64,000 nucleotides of DNA from Rotaria socialis. Lineage: Eukaryota; Rotifera; Eurotatoria; Philodinida; Philodinidae. The stretch is from positions 62,001-126,000 of the forward strand of contig CAJNYU010004415.1 of assembly GCA_905331475.1 (NCBI GenBank), written 5' to 3'. Under the pieces are notes generated by a model. The model was given only the letters and a program-made list of their open reading frames with translations. It did not search any database and was not told the DNA's origin. This document shows, in pieces, positions 39,318-51,299 of the stretch. A program made the translations under genes and the position numbers. Each line of letters starts with the position of its first letter. Position 1 is the first letter of the stretch.

Positions 39318-42300
39318 CTATTGAGCAATACCAAGATGAGTTTGTATGGCATCAATAAAATCTTGTTTTTTAGTACCTGATGCTTTTAATTTTTTCTCTC
39401 TGCAATAATCTTTTAACATTGGTATTGTCAATTTAGTTAACTAAAAGCACAAGAGTTAACTTTTATCACGTGCCTTTATTCATTGTTTTCACTTACCAGA
39501 TTACTCTTTGCAGCGGCTTCGACATCCACATTTTCATCGTCTTTTGATTTTTTTGAGTTAGCAGGCGAAGTGCCTGATTCCAACTGGACAAAAACAGAAA
39601 ATAAAATAAACTTATTAGATTAATCTGTGCAACTATTGTTATTCGTAATAAAGATAGATTTACACATCTATTTATAGTTCTTTGGTTCGAAATTCCTTCA
39701 AGTATCGATGAAAACGTGACTGATACAAAAAAGCATCAAATAATTTATTACAAGGTTGTAAATCATAAGCACGTCAAAAATATCAGACTCTGAATGGAAT
39801 TTATACGTAAAAATCCTACAATAAAATGTATCAAACTAGAATTCTCTTTTTTTTTTTATCTATGAATTATAAATGCCATTAATTAAAACGATCGATTTAC
39901 AACATTTTCATTTTCCTACTAACAAATTTCAATTGTACGACCTTTACAAATTCTATTACTGCGATAGCAGTTGGACCATAAAGAATCGATCATGAATAGT
40001 GCAAACATCTATGGCATAATCTAAGTGTGTGCTCTATCAAAAAAAGTTTATTGTCAGCTAAAAATAATATCTATATTCAATCGTCCAACTACGATGTCGT
40101 ATTCGCTGTAGAAATTTAGTTATACTACACACTCATCAAGAAACAGAAAACAAATTAAACGTTAATCGATAGAGAAATTTCTATTTCTAGACTCATAAAC
40201 TGCCGTTTCAAATAAGTATACGCCTTAGATCATTCGACCGAGCTGAATTTTGGCACATGCACGACCTTGAGATATATTTAACACAGAAATGCCGCTTCAA
40301 ATATTTTACCATTTTTGCAATGTTCACGTTTACGTGATAGAGTAGTTTTCAAAGTTCGGAATTTTTATTGATAAGAATTGTACAGAGCAACACTATTCTT
40401 TCCATTGTATCAAAGTCCTTCAGTCAGGTCTGTTTTCAAGGTTTTTCTCTTGTTGTTAACATTAGAAATAATTACAAATTTCCTAACGGATAGATTAAAA
40501 CAAAATCTATATTTTCCACCTCCAAGAACTTTGAAGAACTAAAGTTCTTTTGTAAAACACTAAGAATATAGAGCAAACAATTTCCTAGAGCATTAAATGG
40601 TTTTCAGGCTACATTGGCAGTTCTTTTCATGTTGTATGAAAACACAATTATTGTGCCTTCCATTAAGTTAATGTATCGCGGCAAACTGAAGAAGAAAATT
40701 ATTTTCTATCATTCTTCGTAATTCAAGTTGAAATACGCTTGTAAACTTCAGGCAATCAAGAAAAAAAACTCTCTATTCAACTTACTCTTTAACTGGTTCT
40801 CAAAGATGCAAAAATAAAATAAAAATAAAGTTCGATAATTAATTCTACGTCGTCATGTTACAAGCGAAAGAAAACGTTCTCCACTCATTTAAACATACAT
40901 CTTATCGATCGCTAAATACATATTTATTTGAACTCATTTCGGAAGTTAGTGCGTCGCAATATTTTTTTTGAATATAAAATTATGACAAACGGTTACTTTT
41001 TCAAAAAAAAAAATATAAAATACTTCAGTTGACAAGAAAAAAGAGGCGTGACCTTTTTTCCCTATGATTTTACTTATATATATATATATATATATATACA
41101 TACATGAATAAGAAAAACAAATCACAACCACAAACTGAAATTCAAAGTACAAATATTCTTTCTAAAAACGAGAACATTTACGTTTAGTGCAAATTATGTT
41201 TCATTGTCGTTGTTATAGCAACAAGTGATTGCGAAATTCAAAAAACATATAAAGTGTTTTTCTGTATCGATGATGTGTATTAAAAATATTCTTGCAATTC
41301 TCTATCTGAAAAATAGAACGATGCTATGCTCATCGAACCTAATTCTTATATTCGAAATTTGAACTTATCGCTTATAAAGAGATCTTTTAAAAGTCGAGTT
41401 TTGCTCTGTGAATCGAGAGAAATATTTATGCTAGTGGTAAAATTAGAATTTTAGCAGCTATTCAAAACGGAAAGTATTCTCAGTGAAAAATATTATTCAT
41501 AAGGAAATAAAACTGACATTGGATATTGTCCCATGATGTTAGTGGATGCTAATCATGTGAAATTATTGAGAAAGAATCTTCCACGATAAAACTCTCAAAC
41601 ATAAATTCCGAACGCCATACTTCAAAAAATATCTCGTTTAGCTCATTCGTTTCGTTGAAGTAAAAATTCATAGGTACCTTTCGTTTGGCTGCTGATTTTT
41701 TCGTTGCGCCCATAACATAGCCAGGTGGAAAAATCATTTGTTTAAGCTCATCGACAAAGCCAGCAATTTTTCGATTTTGATTTTCAACACTTGGAACTGT
41801 TAAATCAATGAATTCATCGGGTTCGCCTTTATTCAACGCTGTTGCCTCGATATTTCTCCATAATGTTTGTAGTGCTGGATTTTCAAATCTATCTGGACGA
41901 TATTTAAATTTCAAGCCGCGTATAACACTTTTAAATAGATCGACTTCATCGGTGGCTGCACGTGATGTATCATTTTTAGGCAAATTTCGCATGTCATCTG
42001 CATATGGTAAATAATGTACATGGAAACCATTGGATGCCATTCGATCATTTTTCACTTTTTTATTTAATTCTTCAGCTTGTGGAATAAGCGCAACTAAATA
42101 AGAAGTAAACAAAGAATTATTAACTGTTTTATTGTTTCTATTGATTTGTTTTCTTTTTACCAAGACGTGGTGGTGTATTTCGTCGAGCTGAAAATTGACA
42201 TAGGATAAACATTTGTTTTTCCAAACACTTTTTCAGTAACCCATTGAATAAACATGAACTTCCTTCAACATATTTTTCATCGGGATATATGAAATGGCCT

Positions 42301-44719
42301 GGTTTAACATAATGATGTGGTTGTAAACATGAAAGACTTTTAAAACCAAGTAATTCAAAACCGGGATCACCGAATTTTTTGATCGCCTTTATTTCATCAG
42401 TATCGAATAATATTCGACGATTTGATACATCTAAACCATATTGAATATCAGACGGCATAAGAATTTCGGCTAGAAAATAAATAAATAAATAAATAAAGTT
42501 GAAGAGACTATTCGAATTTTCATGTAGCAAAAACCTGTTTCAGGCAGATAATGTTTCGTGACAATTTTTGTTTCCAAATTGGTTTTCATATCTAATTTGA
42601 TTTTCGTTGGTTTTGGACAAGGACGAACCTATTAAAATAATTCATCAAGATTTAATAACTACTTGATGCCAAGAATTTTTTAGTTTTTTGGTTGACGAAT
42701 AAAACGATAATAAGAAACTTGCCAGGATAGAAATAAACGTAGATTGTCATTCTTTGATTACTTAAGCAGCTGGACGCTTTGAATTTCCCTGCAAGCGACT
42801 AATACTTCTCATCTCATATTTTCTTCTATACAAACATCAGAGAAAAACCCGCGCTCTTAGCTACTCTAGAAACGAGAGTTTTCCATCGAGCTTATTAGAA
42901 AACAAAAAGAATAATCGTGACGCTGTAGAATTATAAGACAAGCAAAAGGAATCATACGGAGCATTTGCTTACGCTATTAAAAATTTCTCTTACACATGCA
43001 ATCGTGTCTTCGTGTAATGTGGCGGATTTTTATGATTCCTAAAAGCGGTCTTAGCGATTTAAAAGCCTATTGAAGACTGATTGTATTAATCATCTTTTTT
43101 TTTTAGAGTAAAAATAAATTAGGATGTAAATTTGTGTTGATCCTGTCAATAGAAGAAAACATCTTTATCCCAAAACGGTCCATATATTTCTCCCACAAGA
43201 AATCAACGAATCTAAATGCTATGGGGCGTGCAAACTATCAATAGGAAATACTAATAAAAACTTCTCTGTCATCTCAGCAAAAAAAGTCAAATATTTGCCT
43301 TACGAGCTTGAGAAGAGACGATTTTTACTAACGTATTCAGTTGTGAATCCGCTTCATACTAATGATGTTAACTTTTTCATATGTTTAACTGCAGTATGTT
43401 CTACAATTTGGATAACAGCAGTCCTTCTCGATGATGGTATCACATATTGCATGTGTTGCATTAACCATTTTTTTGCACTGAATCAAGACTATTTTCTATA
43501 ACGCAAGTCAAATAGCTTTCAACTCTAAACTAAACTCTTACTATTGGCGCATTTTTTAAAGAAAACTAATGAGCAAAAGAATTACAATGTCCTGACGAAT
43601 CACTGATCTTAACAAAATAATGTTTTTCAATCCGATCATGAATAAAGAATGGCTTTTTCTTAAGGATTGAAACTAATTATTTTCTTTCTTTTATCAATGA
43701 TAAACCAAAGTTTCACTTTTTTTTTCTAGTAAAAACCTAATTAAATTCTGTACCATATTGTAAACTGAAACCGAAAATTCCAATGGTGTACCGTCTGCTG
43801 CTTTGCCCAATGAAAATGGCACCGTACAATAAGCACGTTTTTTATGTTCTTTTGAATAAACAAGTTTTAACAATTCATTTAATCTTCCAGTTGGCTCCTG
43901 ATTATTTCTAATATCAAGATCTTCGTCGCTTAACATAAGAACATCTTGAAAGAATTTTTTAAAATCAAATCTTATTATTGTTTGAGTTAGAATTGGAAAT
44001 ACTTCTAATTCTATTCCAACATCATTTAAATCTTTTGCACGTTGTTTAGCTTGCCGTTCTAATGTTAAATTTGACGCATGAGGTTGATCGTTACACGTGA
44101 AGATAAATATACGTTTAATAGTTAAACGTTGTGGTGAATTAGAAAACAAATTTGAACATGTCCACAAAGCTTCATTTAGCGAATAGCCTGTCGCTTGAGT
44201 TGAACCAAATAATTCATCGTATTTTGATTTATATCGACTTTGTTCTGATAGATTTTCTAATTGTATAATACGTTCAGCAGATGGTTGCGCCAATTCGTGG
44301 AGTATATAAATATGTTTAAAATCAAATGCATTAAGACTGTTTTCCGTTCCATAGAGAATAATACCACTGAGATCTTTATCATTGGAGATTATTTTCGATT
44401 GATAGAAACGTTGGCAAGCACGCATAACTAATTGAAAACCAGTTGTTAATTGTGCATCTTCATCATCGTCATCAATCACTGAATCTTGTTTCATTTGATT
44501 AGCTAGTGGCTCAAACATTTGAGGTGCACATTCAATCAACATCAAGGTACCATCGCGTGATGTTGTAATCTAAATATAGAAGGAAAAAGTATTTTTCCTA
44601 TTTAATCGACCATCATATGCATCAATAATATGTTTTACTTGTCGTCCTTGTTGATTATCCTCGTGTGCTTCATCGTCAGCAGCACCGCCGGTACCCCAGT
44701 TTTGATCTAGTAAAGACAT
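39318..44719 (-). CDS. XRCC6: Ku70 DNA-end-binding protein, seven exons, 641 aa
   Basis: Exons 44719-44639, 44569-43754, 42628-42535, 42469-42161, 42093-41678, 39583-39497 and 39440-39318 join in phase to 642 codons. After an acidic N-terminus come the vWA-like domain (RDGTLMLIECAPQMF, IKRIFIFTCND), the Ku beta-barrel core (FELLGFKSL, HYVKPGHFIYPDE, SSCLFNGLLKKCLEK, RRNTPPRLVALIPQAEEL, VHYLPYADDMRNLP) and the helical arm (YRPDRFENPALQ, FVDELKQMIFPPGY). A C-terminal SAP domain follows (LTKLTIPMLKDYC, KASGTKKQDFIDAI), ending in GIAQ. Length fits Ku70 (609 aa in human), and the SAP domain excludes Ku80. Ku70 with Ku80 binds broken DNA ends and starts non-homologous end joining in the nucleus. 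Introns at 39584-41677 (2.1 kb) and 42629-43753 (1.1 kb) are far longer than the others and contain no gene I can see. The start ATG directly follows GATTTCAG. Confidence 0.95.
41075..41098 (+). repeat. (TA)12 microsatellite in a Ku70 intron
   Basis: Twenty-four bases of uninterrupted alternating TA within the 2.1-kb intron before the SAP-domain exons. Confidence 0.9.
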
Positions 44720-45361
44720 CTGAAATCAAATCACTAGGTTAATACCGATTTTTCAAATTTAATTTAATGAAATAGAACGCACTGTGAACAAAGACACGAA
44801 AACTAAGTTATGATTGGCGATCCAAGCTAGAGATTTTTCCGAGAAAATAGAGCGAACGCCAATGACATCTGCTGAGACAAAAGTCAGCTATAGCAATTGG
44901 AAATATGTCTGACTTTCGTCAACGGATACTGATATCGAATATGCTAACGTGTAAAATTCTAAGAAATTCATCTATGAGTTGATATCTGACTTTCGAAATG
45001 ATAGAGAATGTTTTTTTTCCTTTTGTTTGAAACAAATGACCGCTACGCTTCACTTCCCATTTATTTGATTTTAAATGATTTGACTCAACAACGTTTTAGT
45101 CCATTGTGACATGTGTTGGTTCACACGATAGAATCGCGATGACATTTGCCGTCGATTGTTATTACTTAGGATAAGTTATTTTGAACATAACAAATATGTT
45201 TTAGTCATATTATGACTAAATGTGTATGTATTCTAGTTGAAATGAAATCCAAATACCTTAATATGTTAGAAATAAATAATTTTTAAAGATTGATCACACA
45301 AGCAATTTCCTCAATCAGTAAATCAACATATTTTCGGCAGGGATCTTTTAACGTTAATCGC

Positions 45362-45394
45362 ATGGACAATCTTCTCTTGCAGAAGATTGTCCAT
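45362..45394. other. Perfect 14-bp stem hairpin
   Basis: ATGGACAATCTTCT (45362-45375) and AGAAGATTGTCCAT (45381-45394) are exact inverted copies around CTTGC. It lies between the Ku70 start and the DUSP23-like 3' end, about 160 bp downstream of the latter. It could be a structured 3'-UTR or terminator-like element, or a chance palindrome. Confidence 0.6.
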
Positions 45395-45554
45395 TTCTTA
45401 GTGCAATTCATATTTGATAAATTTCGAAATCTATTTTATGATAAAAAATAAAATATTTTCAAAAGCGATATATTATAATTTATATTGGGAATAGAAACAA
45501 GCACATGTTTTATTTTTGTATTTGTTTACGAATGGATTGATTGTATGAAGAACT

Positions 45555-46185
45555 TCAAGCAAGTGATAATTGTTGTGGAGTAACAAGTGGTGTTGTATTT
45601 AAATAGCTTGTATCGATATCCCAGCTATGAGGTCGATCGACTTCAGCATAGAAATGACGTTGCGTTGATGCGATTGTATTATGATAATCCATTATTTGTT
45701 GTTCTTGTAGCGGTGTTTCCAATGTAATTGGCCGTATAAGACGTAAATGGTTGACGATGTAATCTGGCGGAGCTTTCCAAAGAGCCAAAAGATAACATCC
45801 AATTAATACGCCAGCGCTTCCTTTACCACGAGTACATTCGACAACAATACCCTGAAGAAAAACAAAAAATTACAACTCAACGAAATAACAACTAAGAATG
45901 AACCTCTTCACGGTGCTGAGCAACATCCATTCGATGAACAAATTGTTGACATTGCTGCATTGTTGGCGCTCCACCCTCAGGAACATGATAAGTTTGAACA
46001 TGTAAATCAGCTCGAGATTGATTCGGTATGTCAGAACGATAAGAATCAGTTATAGAAATAACTGTATGAATACGTTGTTCAAGTAAATATCGAATATGTG
46101 ATGCATGAAATGGGTGCGCACATATAGCTAAACGTTTATCTATTATCCATTGAAAATAGGGTGGTGTAGACGATTGAATGCTCAT
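45555..46185 (-). CDS. DUSP23-like pseudophosphatase, two exons, 192 aa
   Basis: Exons 46185-45904 and 45851-45555 join in phase 0 (GAG then GGT). The protein begins MSIQSSTPPYFQWIIDKRLA, close to the FSWVLPGRLAG start of DUSP23/VHZ. It continues with the ISITD strand, then the active-site strand VVECTRGKGSAG where the family has VHCALGFGRTG, then LACYLL-like and LRPIT-E blocks. The catalytic Cys is present, but the preceding His is Glu and the P-loop Arg of C-x5-R is Ser. DUSP23 is an atypical dual-specificity protein phosphatase. With this P-loop, activity is unlikely and a binding or scaffold role is more plausible. The C-tail of about 40 residues after the domain is unremarkable. The donor is GTTCAT, a weaker form. 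The frame is intact, so it is not a decayed gene. Confidence 0.8.
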
Positions 46186-46867
46186 GTTGATCGTATGTTT
46201 TCGAATAAAATTTATTATTGACAACAATATGATCGTATGAAAAATTCTTCGTTCTTTATCGATTGTCGTTGTTAAGCTACAGCCTCCTCAGAAATCAAAT
46301 GTAAAAGATTTTTTTTCTAGATTGGCCTAAAAATGAATAGTAAAAAAAGCTTAATAACGATAGGTTCATGTGGTTATTATTTTTAAATTTAGTAGTTCTA
46401 AACAAAGAACGATGTTTTCTTTAAAGTTTCTGAATAGTTGAGACAGTGAAGATCGAAAATGTGTGAGAAAAATATTTTCTCTCTTACAACACATCGTAAA
46501 ATCAGGAGCGCATGGTCTTGATTTCAAGGTTTTGTTTTGTATTGTGCATCACTATTTAGTATTAAATCCTAAAACTATATCTAGCAGGTGCTTATCATTG
46601 CTGAAGAATGTTTTCCAGGTTGAGTCTAGTCGATTTACTCCGAGGGATCATCCTCTAAAAGTTACACACAATTATAACTTGCCTGTCGTCCGTATTGTCT
46701 CAGGAAATGTATTGACGTTGGTTGGCGGCAGAATATCAATAGCCGATAAAAATATATATGAAATCTTCACGAGAGTCTATCGAACGTTGATAGGCTTCTA
46801 ACAGGATGATTTATTTTAAAGTTCAATATTAGTATAAATAGAAAAGCGTAAACATATTTAAAAAGAT

Positions 46868-47848
46868 TTATGCAAGTACGTTTTGTCGGAACATTATTTT
46901 TGGTGCTGTATTTGGTACTTCCGGCAGCTGATTGATCATTTGTATAGCTGCGTCTGCTGGTGTTTCGATTCGAACATTTCGAGCTCGAATTTCGGTTGTA
47001 ATAGAGTTTGTAAATGAATTAACGAATTCTTTTACATTTCCTCCTTTGAAATGATTATATTTGTATTCGATGAGTCGACATATTCTTCTCGTTTTTTTTC
47101 TATTTTTATCTCCTAATTGAATAAAATGGCCAGTTATGTGAAGTTTTTTTGTACGCCATACCACTTCTGTAGCACGTTTTGATTCCGGTTGGCCAACATT
47201 ATTACCACCATCAGTAATAACAATAAGATATGGTGCTGATATTTGATTGCCAAGTATTTTTTGTGTTTTATCAAGTTTATCTAGACAGAAATCAATCGAA
47301 TCGAATAGCGCTGTATCTTTTCCTTCGAATTTTAAATCTTCCAATAGTTGTAAATGAGTCTCATCGATTGTTTCGAAATCAAATTTCATTGTTGTAGATG
47401 TATCAAAAGTATATAAAGAAATTTTATCAGTCATTGAATTCATTCTGAAGAAAAGGAAAATTTCGATTTTTCAATAAAACAAAATCTTTCATGTTTACTT
47501 TAGCTTGAAAAAGTCGTTTAAAAATTGTGTAGCATACGTAAACCGACTTGCACCTAGAGCAAAAGGAAGTAAACTGTCGGAATACCACATCGAACTGCTA
47601 GTATCAAGTAGAATAAGATAATAAGTTAGAGGTAGCTCTAATGATAATCGATATTCGTCGACAATTTTCAACAGCGCATAGTTCACTGTTAAGTTCTCTT
47701 CGTTAATAATTTGGCCGCATTCTTTTCTTGGACATTGTTTCCCAATACATTCACGGTCAAAAGAAAATCCACAAGTTCTATGAACAACAGGATTTTTGTA
47801 CAATTGCTTACAAACTTGACATGTAAAACGGTCTACGCTCGCCGCCAT
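46868..47848 (-). CDS. RING/U-box plus vWA protein, two exons, 308 aa
   Basis: Exons 47848-47499 and 47444-46868 join at phase 2 to 309 codons. Residues 8-65 form a RING/U-box-like module (CQVCKQLYKNPVV, CGFSFDRECI, CPRKECG, then VNYALLKIVDEY). A vWA domain follows with an intact metal site: LLDTSSSMW (DxSxS) and VITDGGNN. Similar U-box/vWA fusions in other invertebrates and protists are taken to be E3 ligase-like or scaffold proteins; no substrate can be inferred. It is head-to-head with a shorter paralogue 148 bp away, and both carry an intron at the same place and phase (after FLNDFFKLK here). Confidence 0.8.
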
Positions 47849-47996
47849 TGCGATAAAATTTAAAATGATAATGTCTTATCTATTTGATACTCTTTTGTTT
47901 TTGTCGTTCTTGTGTAAGATTAAACGTGTTTTTTCCAACACTATCATCATTTTAAAATCTCCTATTTCTTTTTGCCGTTATCATTATAGTTGAAAG
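47849..47996. promoter_or_regulatory. Short shared promoter region of two divergent paralogues
   Basis: Only 148 bp separate the two ATG codons. The segment contains TTTTAAA-like runs and, close to the plus-strand ATG, a TTATAG acceptor-like site at about 47982-47989. The two genes probably share control elements. No specific factor site is claimed. Confidence 0.5.
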
Positions 47997-48741
47997 ATGG
48001 CTTTTTCCGAGAATATCGTCGATTTTAAATGTCCTATTTGTCTTCGCCGTTTTCATGATCCTATTATTCTTAATTGTGGACACACATTTGATCGATTATG
48101 CATACAACAATCGTCACGTTCAATACGTTCGAATCTATGTCCTCTATGTAACTCTAAATTTGATCCAGCAAGTGCTTTGATATCGGACAGGTCTTTAACT
48201 AACCTTATTCAGTATGTGCCAACATTTGAATATTTTTTAATTGATATAAAATCTCAGCAACAAAAAAACGACGCTCTTTCATTTCTTAAACGTGTTTTCG
48301 ATACAAGGTAAATGGAAAAATAATCTATTGGGAGGAGAAAACAACGATCTGTCTGTTGATTTTAGAGATGTATTTGAAACTGATTACATTGTTTTTCAAA
48401 GTCAAGATACAACAATTGAATTGAATCCTAACACAAAGTTTGATCAAGAGTGGAATCTAAAATCTGTATCAAATTTAAATAGTATGATACAAAAAGCATG
48501 TGTTGATTTACAACAACGAAATGGTCTTCGAAAAATTTGTATTCTTACCGATGGATTAACAAAACATATGGATTTAACAAAAATTGATTCGAATATAATT
48601 AATCAACGGGCTATTGTTCATATCGGAGAGAAGAATGCTTTACGCACACGACAAATTGCTGATGAAATCGATTTTCATTTTGAACATTTTAATGAGAAAA
48701 CACTCGATAGTTATGTAAAACATTTTATAAAGAATTTTTAA
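47997..48741 (+). CDS. Shortened RING/U-box plus degenerate vWA paralogue, two exons, 228 aa
   Basis: Exons 47997-48307 and 48366-48741 join at phase 2 across a 58-bp intron. The RING/U-box module is clear: CPICLRRFHDPIIL, CGHTFDRLCI, CPLCNSKF, then SLTNLIQYV. The following vWA region is shortened: where the neighbour has LLDTSSSMW, this one reads FLIDIKSQQQ, so the DxSxS metal-binding motif is gone. The later ILTDGLTK strand is kept. The intron follows FLKRVFDTR, the same place and phase as in the divergent paralogue, which supports descent by inverted duplication. It probably keeps the RING function but not metal-dependent vWA binding. Confidence 0.78.
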
Positions 48742-51299
48742 ACTTTTTCTCCATTAAAACAGCCTAATTAATAGATTTTTGAATTTTTTAAAGATATTAG
48801 AAAAGTGAGTATAGGTCCTATATTGACTACAATGAATGTTCGCACCGATCACTCTTATTCTTGGAAACTCTATTTATGAATAGCAGAGTACCTAATTCGA
48901 ATTATTGAAATAAATACAAACATATAGGAGTTGGTTGAAGATAAAAGAGACTAAAATGTATTATCACTATCGTCGTTTCATCATATAAAACTATATTTCA
49001 AAATAAACAACATCTATTAATCGATTAAATAGCCTCCTGTACTTCAAATGCATGTATTGGCTATTCATGCCGACATTATATTGCGCATGTTTTTAGAACT
49101 AGATGAGTTTTTGCAAAATTATGAATGCGGCTAATGCGTACTTTCAACCTCCCTTTGCATATATGTCAAACTTGAATTCAATTGAAAATGGAAATTTTCA
49201 ATTTTCAACTTTTAAACCAATAGCATTCTGAATAATCGTGACTCATACATATATCTCGTTATGAGATGAAAGTTGAAATTTTCTATTTACTTCAACTGAA
49301 TTCAAGTTTCAAATTTGACGCTACTGTCCCTACGCGGAATAAAGTTGCTTCTGCAATCCGAAATATCGTGTCGACACGCCCCAAATCGAATCAGTGCCCG
49401 TCGGACACGCTCAGAGTTCAGTGGGACCCTGTCAAAGTCATATATAAATATTAGACTTTGTTTTACTCGGTATTCTCCTCATAATTGCTTTGCCTCTCCT
49501 TTCCTCGCCACTTCCATCCACGCATGCACGAAAGAACAAATTAACAGTGTAAATCTAGTTCATTCAAATTACTACATTCATCTAATCAAATCAATAATAA
49601 TTTTCAACAAGGAAACGATCCAATAAAATAAGATAGAACGTGTGTTTATATCAGCACGCACTGTTCAATTGATATTAGGCCATAATAGGCTCTAAAACAA
49701 AATAAGATGACATGAAATGAAAAGTCTATACTCGGTCTATGGTTAAAATATGTATACACAAGTTTGACTTCTACAGAGCCCATTTCATAGGAGATTTATC
49801 CCTTTCCAAATCGTAATTTTGTGAAGGAACTACTAACCATTAGAAGAATTGAAATTTTTACATTAGCGAGAAATCAATTAGACCTCTCTATACTAAAAAG
49901 AAAAGAATCACGTTTTTGTATATCTGATGATTTTGCTTGATTATATGCGATCGTGGTTTACATGTAATGGTTCGTATCTGGAACTCGACAATATTAAGAT
50001 ACGACGAGAACTATTGCTTTCTCAGGATCTCTTACTGGCTCTATAGGGAAAATATTTCATTAGATGGCGGTATATATCATGAATTTCCTCGTATTTTTGA
50101 ACGCCTTCTCTGTAAATGTAAACACACTAGTACGAGTGCCATGAAGCGATAGTGTTCAAGAAGATCTCTATCACACATCAAATTCGCACAATTAAAAAAG
50201 AAGAAATATGCGTAAATAAAATCTTAAAGTATAGACCGATGCAAGAAAGAGCCAGATTCTTTGTTCTTATCTGTATTGTTCCTGAGGAATCTATAATAGG
50301 AAACAAAAGAGGAGCAAGTGGAAGTATCTTTGCTCTGACTATACTCCCTCTATTAGGGTGTTTATTGTTGTTTTGGGTGGCCTCTTGCGGACCAAGCTAC
50401 TCTCGAAAATATCTGTTGGTTTAAAGGCAAAAGAACTAGAATAGAGCTAATTAGTTTCCTCAAAAATGTCCTGTCAAACATACTCTAAAATGACGTCATC
50501 AGAATTTGTCACATTTTCTATAATCGTATAGAGTCAATCGCTTTAAGAATTGTAATCCAAACAAACATATTGTTCCTTTGCTGGAATATTGCACTTTTTC
50601 TAAGACCACTTTCCTTTAGAAAAAAACATATTTTTGCAACGTTTACAATTTATCAAGGAGACATGAATCGAAATCTTTTACGGCACATGTATCTTAAGCA
50701 CATGAAAAAAAGGAATACCACAAACTTCGCATTTTGATCGTATAAACATCGAACGAAGTTTTCTATTGATAACACTAAAATAATTCGTTCTTACTATTAT
50801 TGTTTCTCGTATCAGTGATAACTGACCTACATTCAGCCGAAAATAAGAAATCATAAATCTTTTTTATCGAATAACCTTTATACAGTTCGATATTCGTATC
50901 AATCCAATGGAAAAAAAAAGCAATCAGTAAAAATCAACGATCTGTAAAATCTGCGCCATATTGTTTTATGACTGATAAATAAGTCGTAAACCAACATTAT
51001 ATAATTGTTTCATTCAAGCATAGATAACAACAATTAATTTTCATCGTTGAATAATTCCCAAACAATCATATATTGTTACTTTACTGTTGACATCGAATGG
51101 AAAAGAACACAAAATATGGTCAATGATCAAGCAAAAAGACATAAATCATACAGGAAATATATACAAAAACAATGAGGAAAAGCATAGAATAGGATAGAAA
51201 AGCGAATACTAAAACAGAAAAAAAGAACGAAGACCAATCTGTATATCGTTGCATATATCTAACTGTTGCACACATTAATTAAAACACATATATGTATAT
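48742..51299. other. About 2.5 kb without a supported gene
   Basis: No coding exon is visible. A small inverted-repeat element lies at 49166-49321, followed by a locally more G+C-rich stretch to about 49440. A 90-codon frame at 50152-50424 starts at GTG and has no motif. Confidence 0.5.
49166..49321. repeat. Palindromic inverted-repeat element
   Basis: TCAAACTTGAATTCAATTGAA at the left is mirrored by TTCAACTGAATTCAAGTTT at the right, and GGAAATTTTCAATTTTCAAC by GTTGAAATTTTCTATTT. Total about 155 bp, A+T rich, non-coding. It is MITE-like. Confidence 0.55.

Noticed and set aside
46463-46801. Plus-strand 112-codon frame between the phosphatase and vWA genes
   Set aside because: It has no recognisable motif, the composition is unlike neighbouring exons and there are no splice signals supporting it.
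48301-48370. An apparent frameshift splitting the plus-strand RING/vWA gene into two frames
   Set aside because: A 58-bp GT..AG intron (48308-48365) explains the change of frame, at the same place and phase as the intron of its paralogue.
50152-50424. Plus-strand 90-codon frame with one hydrophobic segment
   Set aside because: The first codon is GTG and the context shows no gene structure; probably chance.
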